Shown here: piece by piece, positions 42,124-50,817 of the stretch
Position numbering within the stretch: position 1 is the first letter of the stretch
How the letters are laid out: each line of letters starts with the position of its first letter
NCBI GenBank assembly: GCA_964438605.1
Contig: CAYTKT010000006.1
Coordinates: forward strand, 10,535-74,534
Length of the DNA stretch: 64,000 nt
Source of the DNA: Alangreenwoodia sp964438605
GTDB lineage: Bacteria > Bacillota > Clostridia > Peptostreptococcales > Anaerovoracaceae
Reading direction: 5' to 3'
Made by a program: the position numbers and the translations under genes
Notes under the pieces: generated by a model
Databases searched by the model: none
Seen by the model: only the letters and a program-made list of their open reading frames with translations
Told to the model about the DNA's origin: nothing

Positions 42124-43362
42124 ATGAAAAAAAAGAAAATCTTAAAAGCTTTATCAATCGTGCTGTGTACCTTCCTGCTGTTTTCGATGGCGGGATGCGG
42201 TAATTCGGAGAAAAAAAGTTCAAATCCGAATTTCAGCGTCGATCTTACGGAGGAAGGACTGCTGGACGGCATTGATCCGTCAGATTACGTCAAGGTCGCC
42301 GATTATTCGTCTGTCGTAATTCCGAAGTCGGAGACGGAGGTTTCCGACGAAGATGTTCAGTCGGAGATCGACAGTGTTCTTTCAGATCATACGGAAAAGT
42401 CACAAATTAAAGACAGGGCAGTTCAGGACGGAGATACGGTTAATATCGATTATGTTGGCCGCATCGACGGGGTGGAATTTGAAAACGGCAGTACAAATGG
42501 AAAAGGAACGGACGTGACAATCGGGGAAACGCAGTATATCGACGATTTTCTCGAACAACTGATCGGCCATACTCCGGGAGAGACGTTTGACGTTAACGTC
42601 ACGTTCCCTGATGATTACGGCGATGAAGCGGTCAACGGGAAAGACGCCGTTTTTGAGACGACGATCAATTATATCTCGGAGGAGAAGCAGCCGGAACTGA
42701 CTGACGAGTTTGTGGCTGAAACGCTTCAGAAAGATTATGACGCGACGACTGTTGATGAATTTAGAGCCAGCGTGCGCACGGATTTGGAAAATTCAAAAAA
42801 GGAAAAGTATATGTGGACTTATATTCTCGATAATTCCGAATTCAGCAGTCTGCCGGAGGATCTCGTTCAGGATCAGATCGATCTGAGATATGAAGTGACA
42901 CAAGCACAGATGAAAAATTACGGATACAGTATGGATCAGGTTTTGTCATCCCAGGGTTTTGAGGATGTGGACGCGCTTAAGGAATCGTTTCGTTCCGACT
43001 GCGAGAAACTTGTCAAGGAGTATCTGGCGTTCCAGGTGATCTTTGAGGATCAGAAACTGGAAGTGAAAGACGATGATGTGAAGGAATTTTTCGGTAAGGA
43101 TGATATTTCTCAGTATGTGGATTATTATGGAAAGGGATATGTCAACCGGCTGGCATTAGATAGCAAGGTTCTCCAGTATTTGGTTGGAAAAGCCACAGTT
43201 GAGGATGTGCCTGTTTCTGACAGCGGGACTGACCAGACAGCTGCCGACGGTGAGACTGCTGATGTTTCCGAGAGTGCCGGTACAGATGGAAGCATGACTG
43301 ACGTAAATGCCGACATTGGTGCAGATATTGGTGTCGGGGATGAGGAAACGCCGCAGGAGTAG
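42124..43362 (+). CDS. Trigger-factor-like peptidyl-prolyl isomerase lipoprotein
   Basis: A 412-residue exported lipoprotein: signal ALSIVLCTFLLFSMAGC with the lipobox cysteine, then an FKBP domain (DGDTVNIDYVGRIDGVEFENGS, FPDDYGDEAVNGKDAVFE) and a trigger-factor-type helical C-terminal domain (TDEFVAETL, SLPEDLVQDQIDLRYE). The N-terminal ribosome-binding domain of trigger factor is replaced by the signal. It likely folds secreted proteins outside the membrane. The last 45 residues are Asp/Thr/Gly-rich. ATG 42124 is preferred to 42103, since it starts the basic n-region and has AAAGGAA upstream. Confidence 0.88.
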   Translation: MKKKKILKALSIVLCTFLLFSMAGCGNSEKKSSNPNFSVDLTEEGLLDGIDPSDYVKVADYSSVVIPKSETEVSDEDVQSEIDSVLSDHTEKSQIKDRAVQDGDTVNIDYVGRIDGVEFENGSTNGKGTDVTIGETQYIDDFLEQLIGHTPGETFDVNVTFPDDYGDEAVNGKDAVFETTINYISEEKQPELTDEFVAETLQKDYDATTVDEFRASVRTDLENSKKEKYMWTYILDNSEFSSLPEDLVQDQIDLRYEVTQAQMKNYGYSMDQVLSSQGFEDVDALKESFRSDCEKLVKEYLAFQVIFEDQKLEVKDDDVKEFFGKDDISQYVDYYGKGYVNRLALDSKVLQYLVGKATVEDVPVSDSGTDQTAADGETADVSESAGTDGSMTDVNADIGADIGVGDEETPQE

Positions 43363-43424
43363 GAAGAATCTGATGAGGACGGGATAACGTGGCTTGTAAA
43401 ATTTTAAGAGAGGATATACCAGAA

Positions 43425-43460
43425 GGGGCTGCCGCAAAATGGAAATTTTGCGGCAGCCCC
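43425..43460. terminator. Terminator between the isomerase and the TOBE regulator
   Basis: A 16-bp perfect stem (43425-43440 with 43445-43460) with a GGAA loop, between convergent genes. Confidence 0.7.
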
Positions 43461-43510
43461 CCGTTTGTCAGCGGCCTTTTTCGGTAAACGACCGAAGAAA
43501 AAGACAAAGA

Positions 43511-44044
43511 TCAAACGACTGTAACTGACATCGCTTTAAAGACGCAGTAAACAGTATCGCCGAGTTTCAGATCAAGATCGCGGACAGAACGTTTCGTGAC
43601 TTTGACAATCAATGGAACGCCAACATTTACAGTAATTCTGTAACTGTTTGGCGTTTCTTCCATGGCCGTGATAATACCTTCGAGATTATTTCTTGCACTG
43701 CAGACAAGAATCTCACGGCTGATGATAATGTCTTCTGATTTGATTGTGACTTTCGCGGAACCTTCTACGTCTGTTGTGACGGAAACCATGATGTCACCGG
43801 AAGAGCCGATGATCTTTGCAAATTTTTCGTCTTCTTCCCCGGAAACGATCTCCGCTTCGAATGAATTGTCTGATTGTTTCGACTGCATGAGATACGTTTC
43901 TAACTGTGTTTCTGTGACTCTAAGGCTTCTGCCGATTCTGTGGGCAGGAATTTCGCCGCGTTTAATCATCTCGTAAATCGTGTATTTTGACAATTTAAGT
44001 TTCTGAGCGACTTCCTCAGGAGTATACAATATTTCATCTCGCAT
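43511..44044 (-). CDS. HTH (excisionase-type) and TOBE-domain regulator, probably molybdate responsive
   Basis: Residues 1-55 form a MerR/excisionase-type winged helix (YTPEEVAQKLKLSKYTIYEMIKRGEIPAHRIGRSLRV). Residues about 115-177 form a Mop/TOBE domain (SARNNLEGIITAMEETPNSYRITVNVG...LDLKLGDTVYCVFKAMSV), which binds molybdate or tungstate in ModE-like proteins. The gene is divergent from a ModA-like lipoprotein, so it probably controls molybdate uptake. ATG 44044 lies 9 nt after GAGGTG; longer versions (44053, 44107) are less likely. Confidence 0.88.
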   Translation of the reverse strand: MRDEILYTPEEVAQKLKLSKYTIYEMIKRGEIPAHRIGRSLRVTETQLETYLMQSKQSDNSFEAEIVSGEEDEKFAKIIGSSGDIMVSVTTDVEGSAKVTIKSEDIIISREILVCSARNNLEGIITAMEETPNSYRITVNVGVPLIVKVTKRSVRDLDLKLGDTVYCVFKAMSVTVV

Positions 44045-44267
44045 AAATTTCATCACCTCACATTTAAAAAAAGCAGTACCCAAAAAGGTCTGTTTACGAA
44101 CATTCACGCCATTATAACAATTATTTGTTTTAATTACAAGAAGTAAAGGGATTGTTTTTTAATTTATTATACCATGCTACTCCTCAGTTCTGTTTCTGTC
44201 AGAATCGAAATGAACTATATTTTTTTCGGGGTTTCCTGATATTTATTATAAAAAGTTAAAAAAGGGA

Positions 44268-44297
44268 TTGACATGCTGAAAGAATTTAACATATAAT
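44268..44297 (+). promoter_or_regulatory. Promoter for the ModA-like gene
   Basis: TTGACA (44268-44273), 18-nt spacer, TATAAT (44292-44297), about 80 nt before the start. The gap to the divergent regulator (44045-44375) is A/T-rich and likely holds the operator. Confidence 0.65.
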
Positions 44298-44375
44298 TCA
44301 TCAAAGAAGGAGAGAAATTGGGAAAGTTTTACTGTTTCTGCGTTTTACCACAGTTTTGGCAGTAAAGGAGAAAAT

Positions 44376-44942
44376 ATGAACAAAAAGTACATAGCAATCG
44401 TCCTTCTTATGTTCGTATTAGTATTAACAGCCGCAGCCCTGACAGGGTGCGGAAACAACGTCCGGCAGGATGGCATTTCGTCTTCCGAGTCTGAGAATAC
44501 GGAAACATCCGTGTTCACATCGGAAGAACCGCAGACGACGGATACGGTGATCAATATATTCGTCCCATCATCGATGGTGCTGGCAATGAATGACATTATT
44601 GATGCATATCGTCAATCAGGCAAAGCTGGCAATGTGGTCGCCAATTATTCTGATACGCAATCTTTAAGTCAGCAGCTTCGTGACGGCGCCGACTGTGATA
44701 TTTTTATCAGCGATGATCCGGCGGTGATGGATGAACTGGAAAGAGAAGGGATTCTGAAGGCGGATACGCGGAGCCTGTTTTCCGGATACGAGGCAGCCCG
44801 GATTACTCCTTCCGAAGAAGGGGGACAACACACTGAAACGGAGGAGAAGGCTGTCAGCCAGTTTTATGATTTTCTACTTTCCGACGAAGCGTTGTCTGTT
44901 GTTGAAGAATCTCTCGATGATGTGGCAGACGGCCAGCAGTAA
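44376..44942 (+). CDS. ModA-like molybdate-binding lipoprotein lacking its middle part
   Basis: A 188-residue lipoprotein: signal plus lipobox LTAAALTGC, linker, then the ModA N-terminal lobe (INIFVPSSMVLAMNDIIDAY, NYSDTQSLSQQLRDGADCDIFISDDPAVMDELEREG). At about residue 140 it jumps (GYEAARITPSEEGG) straight to the ModA C-terminal pattern KAVSQFYDFLLSDEALSVVEE. The roughly 100 residues that form the second lobe and part of the anion site are missing, so it can hardly bind molybdate normally. It is either an in-frame deletion derivative or a decaying gene; no ModB or ModC gene follows. Confidence 0.75.
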   Translation: MNKKYIAIVLLMFVLVLTAAALTGCGNNVRQDGISSSESENTETSVFTSEEPQTTDTVINIFVPSSMVLAMNDIIDAYRQSGKAGNVVANYSDTQSLSQQLRDGADCDIFISDDPAVMDELEREGILKADTRSLFSGYEAARITPSEEGGQHTETEEKAVSQFYDFLLSDEALSVVEESLDDVADGQQ

Positions 44943-44981
44943 AATGTCGGGCGCCGCAATGAATACCTGAAAGAAAAACTT

Positions 44982-45016
44982 TCGGCATTTCAAATGTGCC
45001 GGAGTTTTTTTATGCG
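44982..45016 (+). terminator. Terminator after the ModA-like gene
   Basis: ACTTTCGGCA pairs with TGCCGGAGT (one bulge), followed by a run of seven T. Confidence 0.7.
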
Positions 45017-45291
45017 GAAGTGGAATCTTCACATTATCTTTACATTTCTCGCGTAAAATGACATCGTTTCATCACAAGCGGGGACTAAAATAAATACTTA
45101 TATGGAAAAAAGCGGCTGCGCTTGCTGAAAAGGTCAGGGCGGAAACCGGGCACGAGAGTAGATGGCGGCAAGCCGGATGTTTTTGTGCACTGTCAAAGAT
45201 GCCGAAAAACAGGCTGCGGGTTGGAAATTCAGCAGACCGTTTTGAAGTAAAACCGGCAAAGCGGGCTGGAAAAGAAGGGAAGGTGCAATTC

Positions 45292-46602
45292 ATGATCGAA
45301 GTCAGAAACCTCACAAAGAGGTATGGCGGCAATCTTGCTGTCGATCATCTGAGCTTCAGCGTCGAAAAAGGTGAAATTTACGGGTTTCTCGGACCGAACG
45401 GGGCGGGGAAATCGACAACTATGAATATTCTCGCGGGATATCTCGCAGCGACAGAGGGCGAAGTGCGAATCAACGGACTGGACATTTTGCGTGATGCGAA
45501 GAAGGCGAAGGCGATGGTGGGATATCTGCCGGAAGTACCGCCGCTGTATCTCGATATGACAGTCAGCGAATTTTTGACGTTTGCAGCGGAACTGAAAGGC
45601 ATCGGCAAAGCAGAACGTCGGGAGGCTGTTGAGATGGTGCAGGAGACGATGCAGATCACCGACGTGTCACAGCGTCTGATTAAAAATCTCTCGAAGGGAT
45701 ACCGGCAGAGAGTTGGCTTTGCTCAGGCGCTGCTGGGACTTCCCGAAGTGTTGATTTTAGACGAACCGACGGCGGGGCTCGACCCGAAACAGATTATGGA
45801 AATACGCGATCTGATCCGGCAGCTTGGGGAAAATCATACGATTCTTCTGAGTTCTCATATTTTGTCGGAGGTCAGCGCTGTATGTGACAAGATTATGATT
45901 ATTTCCGGAGGCAAGCTGGTGGCGTGCGATACGCCGGATAAACTGACGGCGATGATGCAGCCGGTAACGAAGCTGAGAATCGCAGTGAAGGCAGATGCCG
46001 CATCGGCAGATGCGGTCCTGTCGGCTATTGACGGACTGGATTCCTACGAAATTGCTCAGGGCAGCGAGGAGGGAGTTCTTGACATCGAGGCACAGTATGA
46101 AAATGGCAGAGATCTTCGTGATGAAATCGCTATGGCCTTTGCCGAAGCGAAATGTCTCGTCGTTGGCCTGACAGAAGAAAACGCTTCATTGGAAGATGTT
46201 TTCCTGGAATTGATACAAGCTGATGAAAAAACTCCGGATGAACTGATTGCGGAGACGGAATCCGACGGTATAGACGGTATAGTTGGAGATAATTTAGAAG
46301 AAACTGAATTCGTCGGAGACGGTGAGACTGGTGAAACTGACGATGTTGGCAGCGCGGACGATTTTATCGGGAATGACGCCGGGGAAGATGAATACAACCG
46401 GCCGGAGCGCGTGAACAGAGATGTGGAAACGATATCTGAGGACGCCGGCCAGCTGCTGGAAAAAACGAAAAACGGCGCTGACCGGGAATTGACAGGCGGC
46501 GCGGAAGGAAATCGAAAATCCGGCGAAACTTACAGAAAATCGGCACCGCAATCCATGGCGGCAGATGATGGAGAGGAGGCAGGCCATGAGAGCGATATTT
46601 AA
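45292..46602 (+). CDS. ABC transporter ATP-binding protein, GldA/CcmA type, with acidic tail
   Basis: ATPase of an ABC-2 exporter. Walker A GPNGAGKST, Q-loop GYLPEVPPLY, signature LSKGYRQRVG, Walker B VLILDEPTAGLD and switch SSH are all intact in the first 230 residues; a regulatory domain (KLRIAVKADAASADAV) reaches about residue 318. The last 118 residues are a Glu/Asp/Gly-rich low-complexity tail not usual in the family. ATG 45292 (MIEVRNLTKRYGG) has AAGGTG upstream. It begins an operon with a permease, a GldG-like protein and a DUF4340 protein. Substrate unknown. Confidence 0.92.
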   Translation: MIEVRNLTKRYGGNLAVDHLSFSVEKGEIYGFLGPNGAGKSTTMNILAGYLAATEGEVRINGLDILRDAKKAKAMVGYLPEVPPLYLDMTVSEFLTFAAELKGIGKAERREAVEMVQETMQITDVSQRLIKNLSKGYRQRVGFAQALLGLPEVLILDEPTAGLDPKQIMEIRDLIRQLGENHTILLSSHILSEVSAVCDKIMIISGGKLVACDTPDKLTAMMQPVTKLRIAVKADAASADAVLSAIDGLDSYEIAQGSEEGVLDIEAQYENGRDLRDEIAMAFAEAKCLVVGLTEENASLEDVFLELIQADEKTPDELIAETESDGIDGIVGDNLEETEFVGDGETGETDDVGSADDFIGNDAGEDEYNRPERVNRDVETISEDAGQLLEKTKNGADRELTGGAEGNRKSGETYRKSAPQSMAADDGEEAGHESDI

Positions 46603-47449
46603 ACGCGAACTGAAATCATACTTTCGTAATATGACGGGACCGATCTTTATGGCGGCCGTTCTGGCGTTTACAGGCGTCTACTTTTCGGCGTATAACATCG
46701 TTCAGGGATACCCGTATTTTGCCGTCGCCCTTTCAGGAATGTCATTTATCATGCTGCTCGTCATTCCGATTCTGACAATGCGCAGTTTCGCTGAAGAACG
46801 GAAAACGAAGACGGATCAGCTGCTTTTAACGTCTCCTGTTTCGGTGACGCAGATCGTTCTCGGAAAGTTTTTCGCGATGACGGCTGTTTTAGGACTTTGT
46901 ATGCTGATCGCCTGTTTGGCACCGCTGATCATCCGGATTTACGGGACGGGAGCGCTGGCGGCCGATTACGCGGCGATTGTCGGATTTCTGCTGATGGGTG
47001 CCGCGTATATTGCAGTAGGTATGTTCGTTTCGGCTCTGACGGAGAGCCAGATTATCGCAGCAGTTGGAACGTTTTGTATTTTGTTGCTGTTGCAGCTGAT
47101 CGACGGGATTGCATCTTTTCTGCCGGCCAGTGCTCTCGGTTCCTTCGTCTGTTTCTTTGTTCTGCTTGCGGTGGCGGCTTTCTGTGTCTATTTGATGACA
47201 AAAAACGTATTTATTTCCTGCGTCACCGGGGCGGTCTGCGAGATTATTCTGCTCGTGTTTTTCTTCGTAAAGCGCAGCTCGTTTGAGGGACTTTTCGGAG
47301 ATTTTATCAGTTCACTGTCATTAATTTCCAGATTTGACGGTCTGCTTGATCAGGCGCTGAATCTGACGACTTATCTGTATTACCTGTCTTTCGCCGGTGT
47401 TTTCTGTTTTCTGACAATACAGGTGATTCAGAAACGTAGGTGGAGTTAG
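46586..47449 (+). CDS. ABC-2 type permease, GldF-like
   Basis: A 287-residue membrane protein with six hydrophobic segments and the ABC-2 pattern (RAIFKRELKSYFRNMTGPIF; ILTMRSFAEERKTKTDQLLLTSPV). The latter is the typical GldF/NosY cytoplasmic loop. It overlaps the ATPase gene by 17 nt and has GAGGAGGCAGG before ATG 46586. With the ATPase it should form the transporter core, and the next gene supplies the GldG-type partner. Confidence 0.92.
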   Translation: MRAIFKRELKSYFRNMTGPIFMAAVLAFTGVYFSAYNIVQGYPYFAVALSGMSFIMLLVIPILTMRSFAEERKTKTDQLLLTSPVSVTQIVLGKFFAMTAVLGLCMLIACLAPLIIRIYGTGALAADYAAIVGFLLMGAAYIAVGMFVSALTESQIIAAVGTFCILLLLQLIDGIASFLPASALGSFVCFFVLLAVAAFCVYLMTKNVFISCVTGAVCEIILLVFFFVKRSSFEGLFGDFISSLSLISRFDGLLDQALNLTTYLYYLSFAGVFCFLTIQVIQKRRWS

Positions 47450-47464
47450 AGAGGAGGCGGTCAA

Positions 47465-49522
47465 ATGAGCGGATATAATAATGATGAGAAGAACAACGGA
47501 AAGAATGAAACGGTTCAAAGACCCGAAATGTCTGAAACGATGGCCGAACACGAAAAAACCGTGGTGACGAGAGAGCAGACGGACCGGGGAACGGAAGCGA
47601 CGAAAACCCGTCAAGACGCGGAAATTGAGAAGCTGAATCTTAGAAAAACTGTGAAGGCTGGAAATAAAGAGACCGATACGGATACGAAGCGTGAAGGATT
47701 GAAAACAGGTCCGGAAGTGGAAAGCGGCGGAAACGCGGCAGATAAAGAATTGAAAATCGCAAAAAATATGGAATTCACGGAACCGGAAAAAGAAGATGAC
47801 ATGGGTCGCACAGAACTGGAGCCAGGTTTGAAACAGGAAAACGGCGTGAATGAAGCAGACGGGCAACTGAAAAATTCTCATGATGCAGAGGATGGAACGC
47901 TGGAAAACGATAGCGGATCGGGCCATGTGAGGTTGGAAAAGGGCCTGGAGCCGGCGAATGGAAGCGGAGCGTACCGGGCAGGATTGGAAATGCCGGATGA
48001 GCCGGAAAACAGCGCGTTTTCTGAAGGCGATGGACTGGAAATGACTGACGGTGTAGAAAAAGGAGATTTAGAGGACGATGAACATGAGCAGCAGGAGGTA
48101 AAGACTCCTGGAAGGTTTAAGAAATCGTTTTTAACTAAGAATGTCAAGTTCGGTTCTTACAGTACGATACTCATTGTGATCGTCGTAGCGGCAGCGGTGC
48201 TCGTCAATCTGGCGGCCAGTCAACTTCCTGATACGGTGAAAAACATCGATCTTTCGCCGGGTAATTTATATACCATCGGAGAACGAACAGAGGAGGTTTT
48301 GGATTCCTTAGACCAGGATGTGACGATTACCGTCCTCGTTGAGAAATCTTCAGCCGATCAGACGCTCGATCAACTGCTGAAGCGCTATGAGAGTGGTTCT
48401 AAGCATATTACTGTAAAATATGTTGATCCGGAAACAAATGTCGGAGCGTCTCAGACATACAGTGATGCTTCGAAGAACAGTCTGGTCGTCACCTGTGGGA
48501 CACGCGAGGCCGTCATCGATTATTCCGATATTTATCAAAATGATTATTCCAGCTATTATACTACGGGATCGTACGAGAGCTCTTTTGACGGCGAGGGACA
48601 GCTGACCGGCGCAATCGTAGGTCTGACGTCCAATAATTCTCCAAAATTTTACAGTGTGACGGGTCATGGAGAAACGCAGACAGGATCATCGCTTGCGTCG
48701 CTGATGAATAAGCAGAATGTTGTTCAGGAAGATTTGAACCTGATGACGAGCGGCGGAATTCCTGATGACTGCGACGGGCTTCTGTTGCTGGGGCCAACTT
48801 CGGATTACAGCGCTGAGGAAGCCGATGAGATTATCGAATATCTTGACGGCGGCGGCAAGGCGTTGATTCTGGCAGCTTATACGGAAAATGATATGACGAA
48901 TTTTAAGCGGATTCTGGATGATTACGGGCTTGCTCTTAAGGACGGAATTGTGATGGAAACATCTAATCACTATTATATGTATCCGTTTTATATTGTTCCG
49001 ATCATCGAGGATACGGAGATTACGTCAGATCTGGCGGAGGCGAAAGCGAACGTATTGATTCCGGAGGCGCTCGGTATCGCTGAAACGGGGCGCGAGGGAG
49101 TGACTGTTACAAAATTGCTGTCATCTTCTGACGGTGCCTATACAAAGATGCCGCAAAATGGAACGATGTCAACATATGAAAAGGAAGATGGCGACGCAGA
49201 AGGCCCGTTTGCTTATGCGTGTCTGGCGGAGAAGGCGGATAGTGGAAGTCTGATTCTGATTTCTGCAGCGATGCTGATTGACGAGGGCTTAACGACAAGT
49301 TTTTCGCAGGTTTCAAATCTTGATTTTTATATGGACTGTGTCGTCAGTCTCAGCGGTAGCAAGATCGGGAATGTGTCGATTGAAGCAAAGTCTGTGACGC
49401 CGGAAAATATCACAGTGCCGTCGCTTCAGCAGACAATTTGGCTTTTCGTGACGATTATCCTGATACCGCTTATTATTCTGGTTGTAGGATTTATAATCTG
49501 GTTCCGGAGACGAAAAAAATAG
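47465..49522 (+). CDS. GldG-like ABC-associated membrane protein with a 210-residue charged N-terminal extension
   Basis: A 685-residue protein. Residues 1-210 are a hydrophilic Glu/Lys/Asn/Gly-rich segment with no resemblance to the family. A membrane helix follows at about 225-245 (YSTILIVIVVAAAVLVNLAA). Then comes the extracytoplasmic GldG/intraflagellar-transport-like domain (IDLSPGNLYTIGERTEEVLDSL, FYSVTGHGE, DCDGLLLLGPTSDYS, YLDGGGKALIL), and a last membrane helix with basic end (IIWFRRRKK). GldG partners with ABC-2 exporters of this type. GAGGAGGCGG precedes the ATG. The scaffold gap starts about 185 nt downstream. Confidence 0.88.
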   Translation: MSGYNNDEKNNGKNETVQRPEMSETMAEHEKTVVTREQTDRGTEATKTRQDAEIEKLNLRKTVKAGNKETDTDTKREGLKTGPEVESGGNAADKELKIAKNMEFTEPEKEDDMGRTELEPGLKQENGVNEADGQLKNSHDAEDGTLENDSGSGHVRLEKGLEPANGSGAYRAGLEMPDEPENSAFSEGDGLEMTDGVEKGDLEDDEHEQQEVKTPGRFKKSFLTKNVKFGSYSTILIVIVVAAAVLVNLAASQLPDTVKNIDLSPGNLYTIGERTEEVLDSLDQDVTITVLVEKSSADQTLDQLLKRYESGSKHITVKYVDPETNVGASQTYSDASKNSLVVTCGTREAVIDYSDIYQNDYSSYYTTGSYESSFDGEGQLTGAIVGLTSNNSPKFYSVTGHGETQTGSSLASLMNKQNVVQEDLNLMTSGGIPDDCDGLLLLGPTSDYSAEEADEIIEYLDGGGKALILAAYTENDMTNFKRILDDYGLALKDGIVMETSNHYYMYPFYIVPIIEDTEITSDLAEAKANVLIPEALGIAETGREGVTVTKLLSSSDGAYTKMPQNGTMSTYEKEDGDAEGPFAYACLAEKADSGSLILISAAMLIDEGLTTSFSQVSNLDFYMDCVVSLSGSKIGNVSIEAKSVTPENITVPSLQQTIWLFVTIILIPLIILVVGFIIWFRRRKK

Positions 49523-49579
49523 AGAAAAATAGGTCGAAAAGTGGCGTTCAGGCTGTGGCCGGCGCGGGGGGGGGTAAAA

Positions 49580-49707
49580 ATAACAACCCCCCCCCCCCTC
49601 ACGGGGTGCCACGGCTCGCGAGAGTTATCCACATACACCATACCATATTTCAATCCACGCACCCCTCACGGGGTGCGACGTCACGCGGTTTGGCAGAAAT
49701 TGGCAAT
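49580..49707 (-). CRISPR. Fragment of a type I-C-like CRISPR array (two repeats, one full spacer)
   Basis: 49647-49679 is a 33-nt repeat whose reverse complement begins GTCGCACCCCGTGAGGGG and ends GTGGATTGAAAT, the form of type I-C repeats, with an internal palindrome (CACCCC/GGGGTG). A corrupted copy, with most changes to C, occupies 49580-49612 and matches it at 26 of 33 positions. The 34-nt interval between them (49613-49646) has the length of a I-C spacer, and a second spacer begins at 49680 and runs into the N gap. No cas gene is in the window. Its place inside an ABC operon may be an assembly error. Confidence 0.75.
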
Positions 49708-49717
49708 NNNNNNNNNN
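49708..49717. other. Assembly gap of 10 N
   Basis: Ten N directly after the second CRISPR spacer, joining two contigs within the Gld-like operon. Confidence 0.98.
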
Positions 49718-49936
49718 CCCTCAGTAAAAAAAAAATCAAAAAATTTGGTCTACATGTGGGGTTCTGGGTGTGGCCGGCGCGGCGGTCACAAATCCGCCCC
49801 CCCCGCCGGCCGCAAAAAACAGAAATTGCAGCAGCAAGCGCCGAATCAGGTTTATGGACACAGTTGAAACTGTAGCCGTGAACAAAGAGTAAAGCGCGGG
49901 AAAAGGAGAAGCAGTACGGGATCAGGAGGCAGCAAA

Positions 49937-50656
49937 ATGACGGAGCATAAACGAAACAAAAAACGCCTTTCATTTTTTTTCGTGTTGACGTTTGTTCTGG
50001 CAGGAATCATGTGTATCGCTTATCTGATCGACGTCGTCGGGGCGGACGGCGGCCAGTCGGACGGTGAAGATGGAGGGAATCTGCTGGATGCGGATCTCGA
50101 TTCCATCGACACGATCAGTTACGACTGCGACGGCAAAAATCAGACATTTTTAAAGAGCGGCGGCAAATGGATTTATGCGGGCGACCACGATATGATGCTT
50201 GACCAGAGTGCTGTGGGGACAATGATTGACGCCGTAACAAACTTGAAGTACGAGCGGGTCATCGCGGATACACTGGTCCAGTCAGCCGAGTACGGCTTTG
50301 AACAGCCAACTCAGACATTGACTTTGAATTTCAGCGATGGAACGCAAAAAATAATTTACATCGAGATGGAAGATGAGGAGGATCATCTCTGTTATGTCAT
50401 CGTCGAAGGAGACGAGAAGATTTATGAGGCGGACATCGAGACAGACGACATTTTTCTGCCTGTTTCGCAGCTTGTGAAGAACGCTGATTCATCGACTTTG
50501 GAAAATAACAATTTGACGGATTCGATGGACCCGTCAGGTTCAGAGGATAGCGAAGCGATCGATTCGTCAGCCTCAGATGCTAAAGATTCAGCGGATTTGG
50601 AAAATCTGTCGAACAGCCGCACAAAAAAAGAAGATACGGGGGAGATAGGCGATTAA
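49937..50656 (+). CDS. DUF4340 membrane-anchored protein of the Gld-like operon
   Basis: A 239-residue protein with an N-terminal signal-anchor (LSFFFVLTFVLAGIMCIAYLI) and an extracytoplasmic DUF4340 pattern (DTISYDCDGKNQTFLKSGGKWIY; YGFEQPTQTLTLNFSDG; FLPVSQLVK). DUF4340 proteins regularly follow gldG-like genes in Firmicutes, so it belongs to the same exporter. The last 60 residues are Ser/Asp/Glu low complexity. AGGAGG precedes the ATG. Confidence 0.85.
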   Translation: MTEHKRNKKRLSFFFVLTFVLAGIMCIAYLIDVVGADGGQSDGEDGGNLLDADLDSIDTISYDCDGKNQTFLKSGGKWIYAGDHDMMLDQSAVGTMIDAVTNLKYERVIADTLVQSAEYGFEQPTQTLTLNFSDGTQKIIYIEMEDEEDHLCYVIVEGDEKIYEADIETDDIFLPVSQLVKNADSSTLENNNLTDSMDPSGSEDSEAIDSSASDAKDSADLENLSNSRTKKEDTGEIGD

Positions 50657-50817
50657 ATGTTATGATAATCGGACAAAGAAGTTCATCGGCTGTCTCGCTG
50701 ACCACTCTCTGACAGGGCTGCAGCTGTTTTTCAAAGCGCAAATGATAACGACGAAGTGTATGGCAAGTGATCTGAAAATAAAAGCCGTGTTATTGTAATT
50801 AAGACGGAAAAAAGACG

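Larger units (their letters stand above)
49510..49815. other. Scaffold-gap region with duplicated flanks
   Basis: Around the 10-N gap (49708-49717) the sequence GTC..A...GTGG.GTTC.GG.TGTGGCCGGCGCGG occurs at about 49531-49566 and again at 49752-49787 with scattered mismatches, and long C and G homopolymers adjoin both. This looks like overlapping, error-rich contig ends placed side by side. Sequence here should not be trusted base by base. Confidence 0.6.

Noticed and set aside
49541..49875. Open frames across the 10-N gap
   Set aside because: They run through CRISPR repeats, homopolymers and N, so they are artefacts of the junction.
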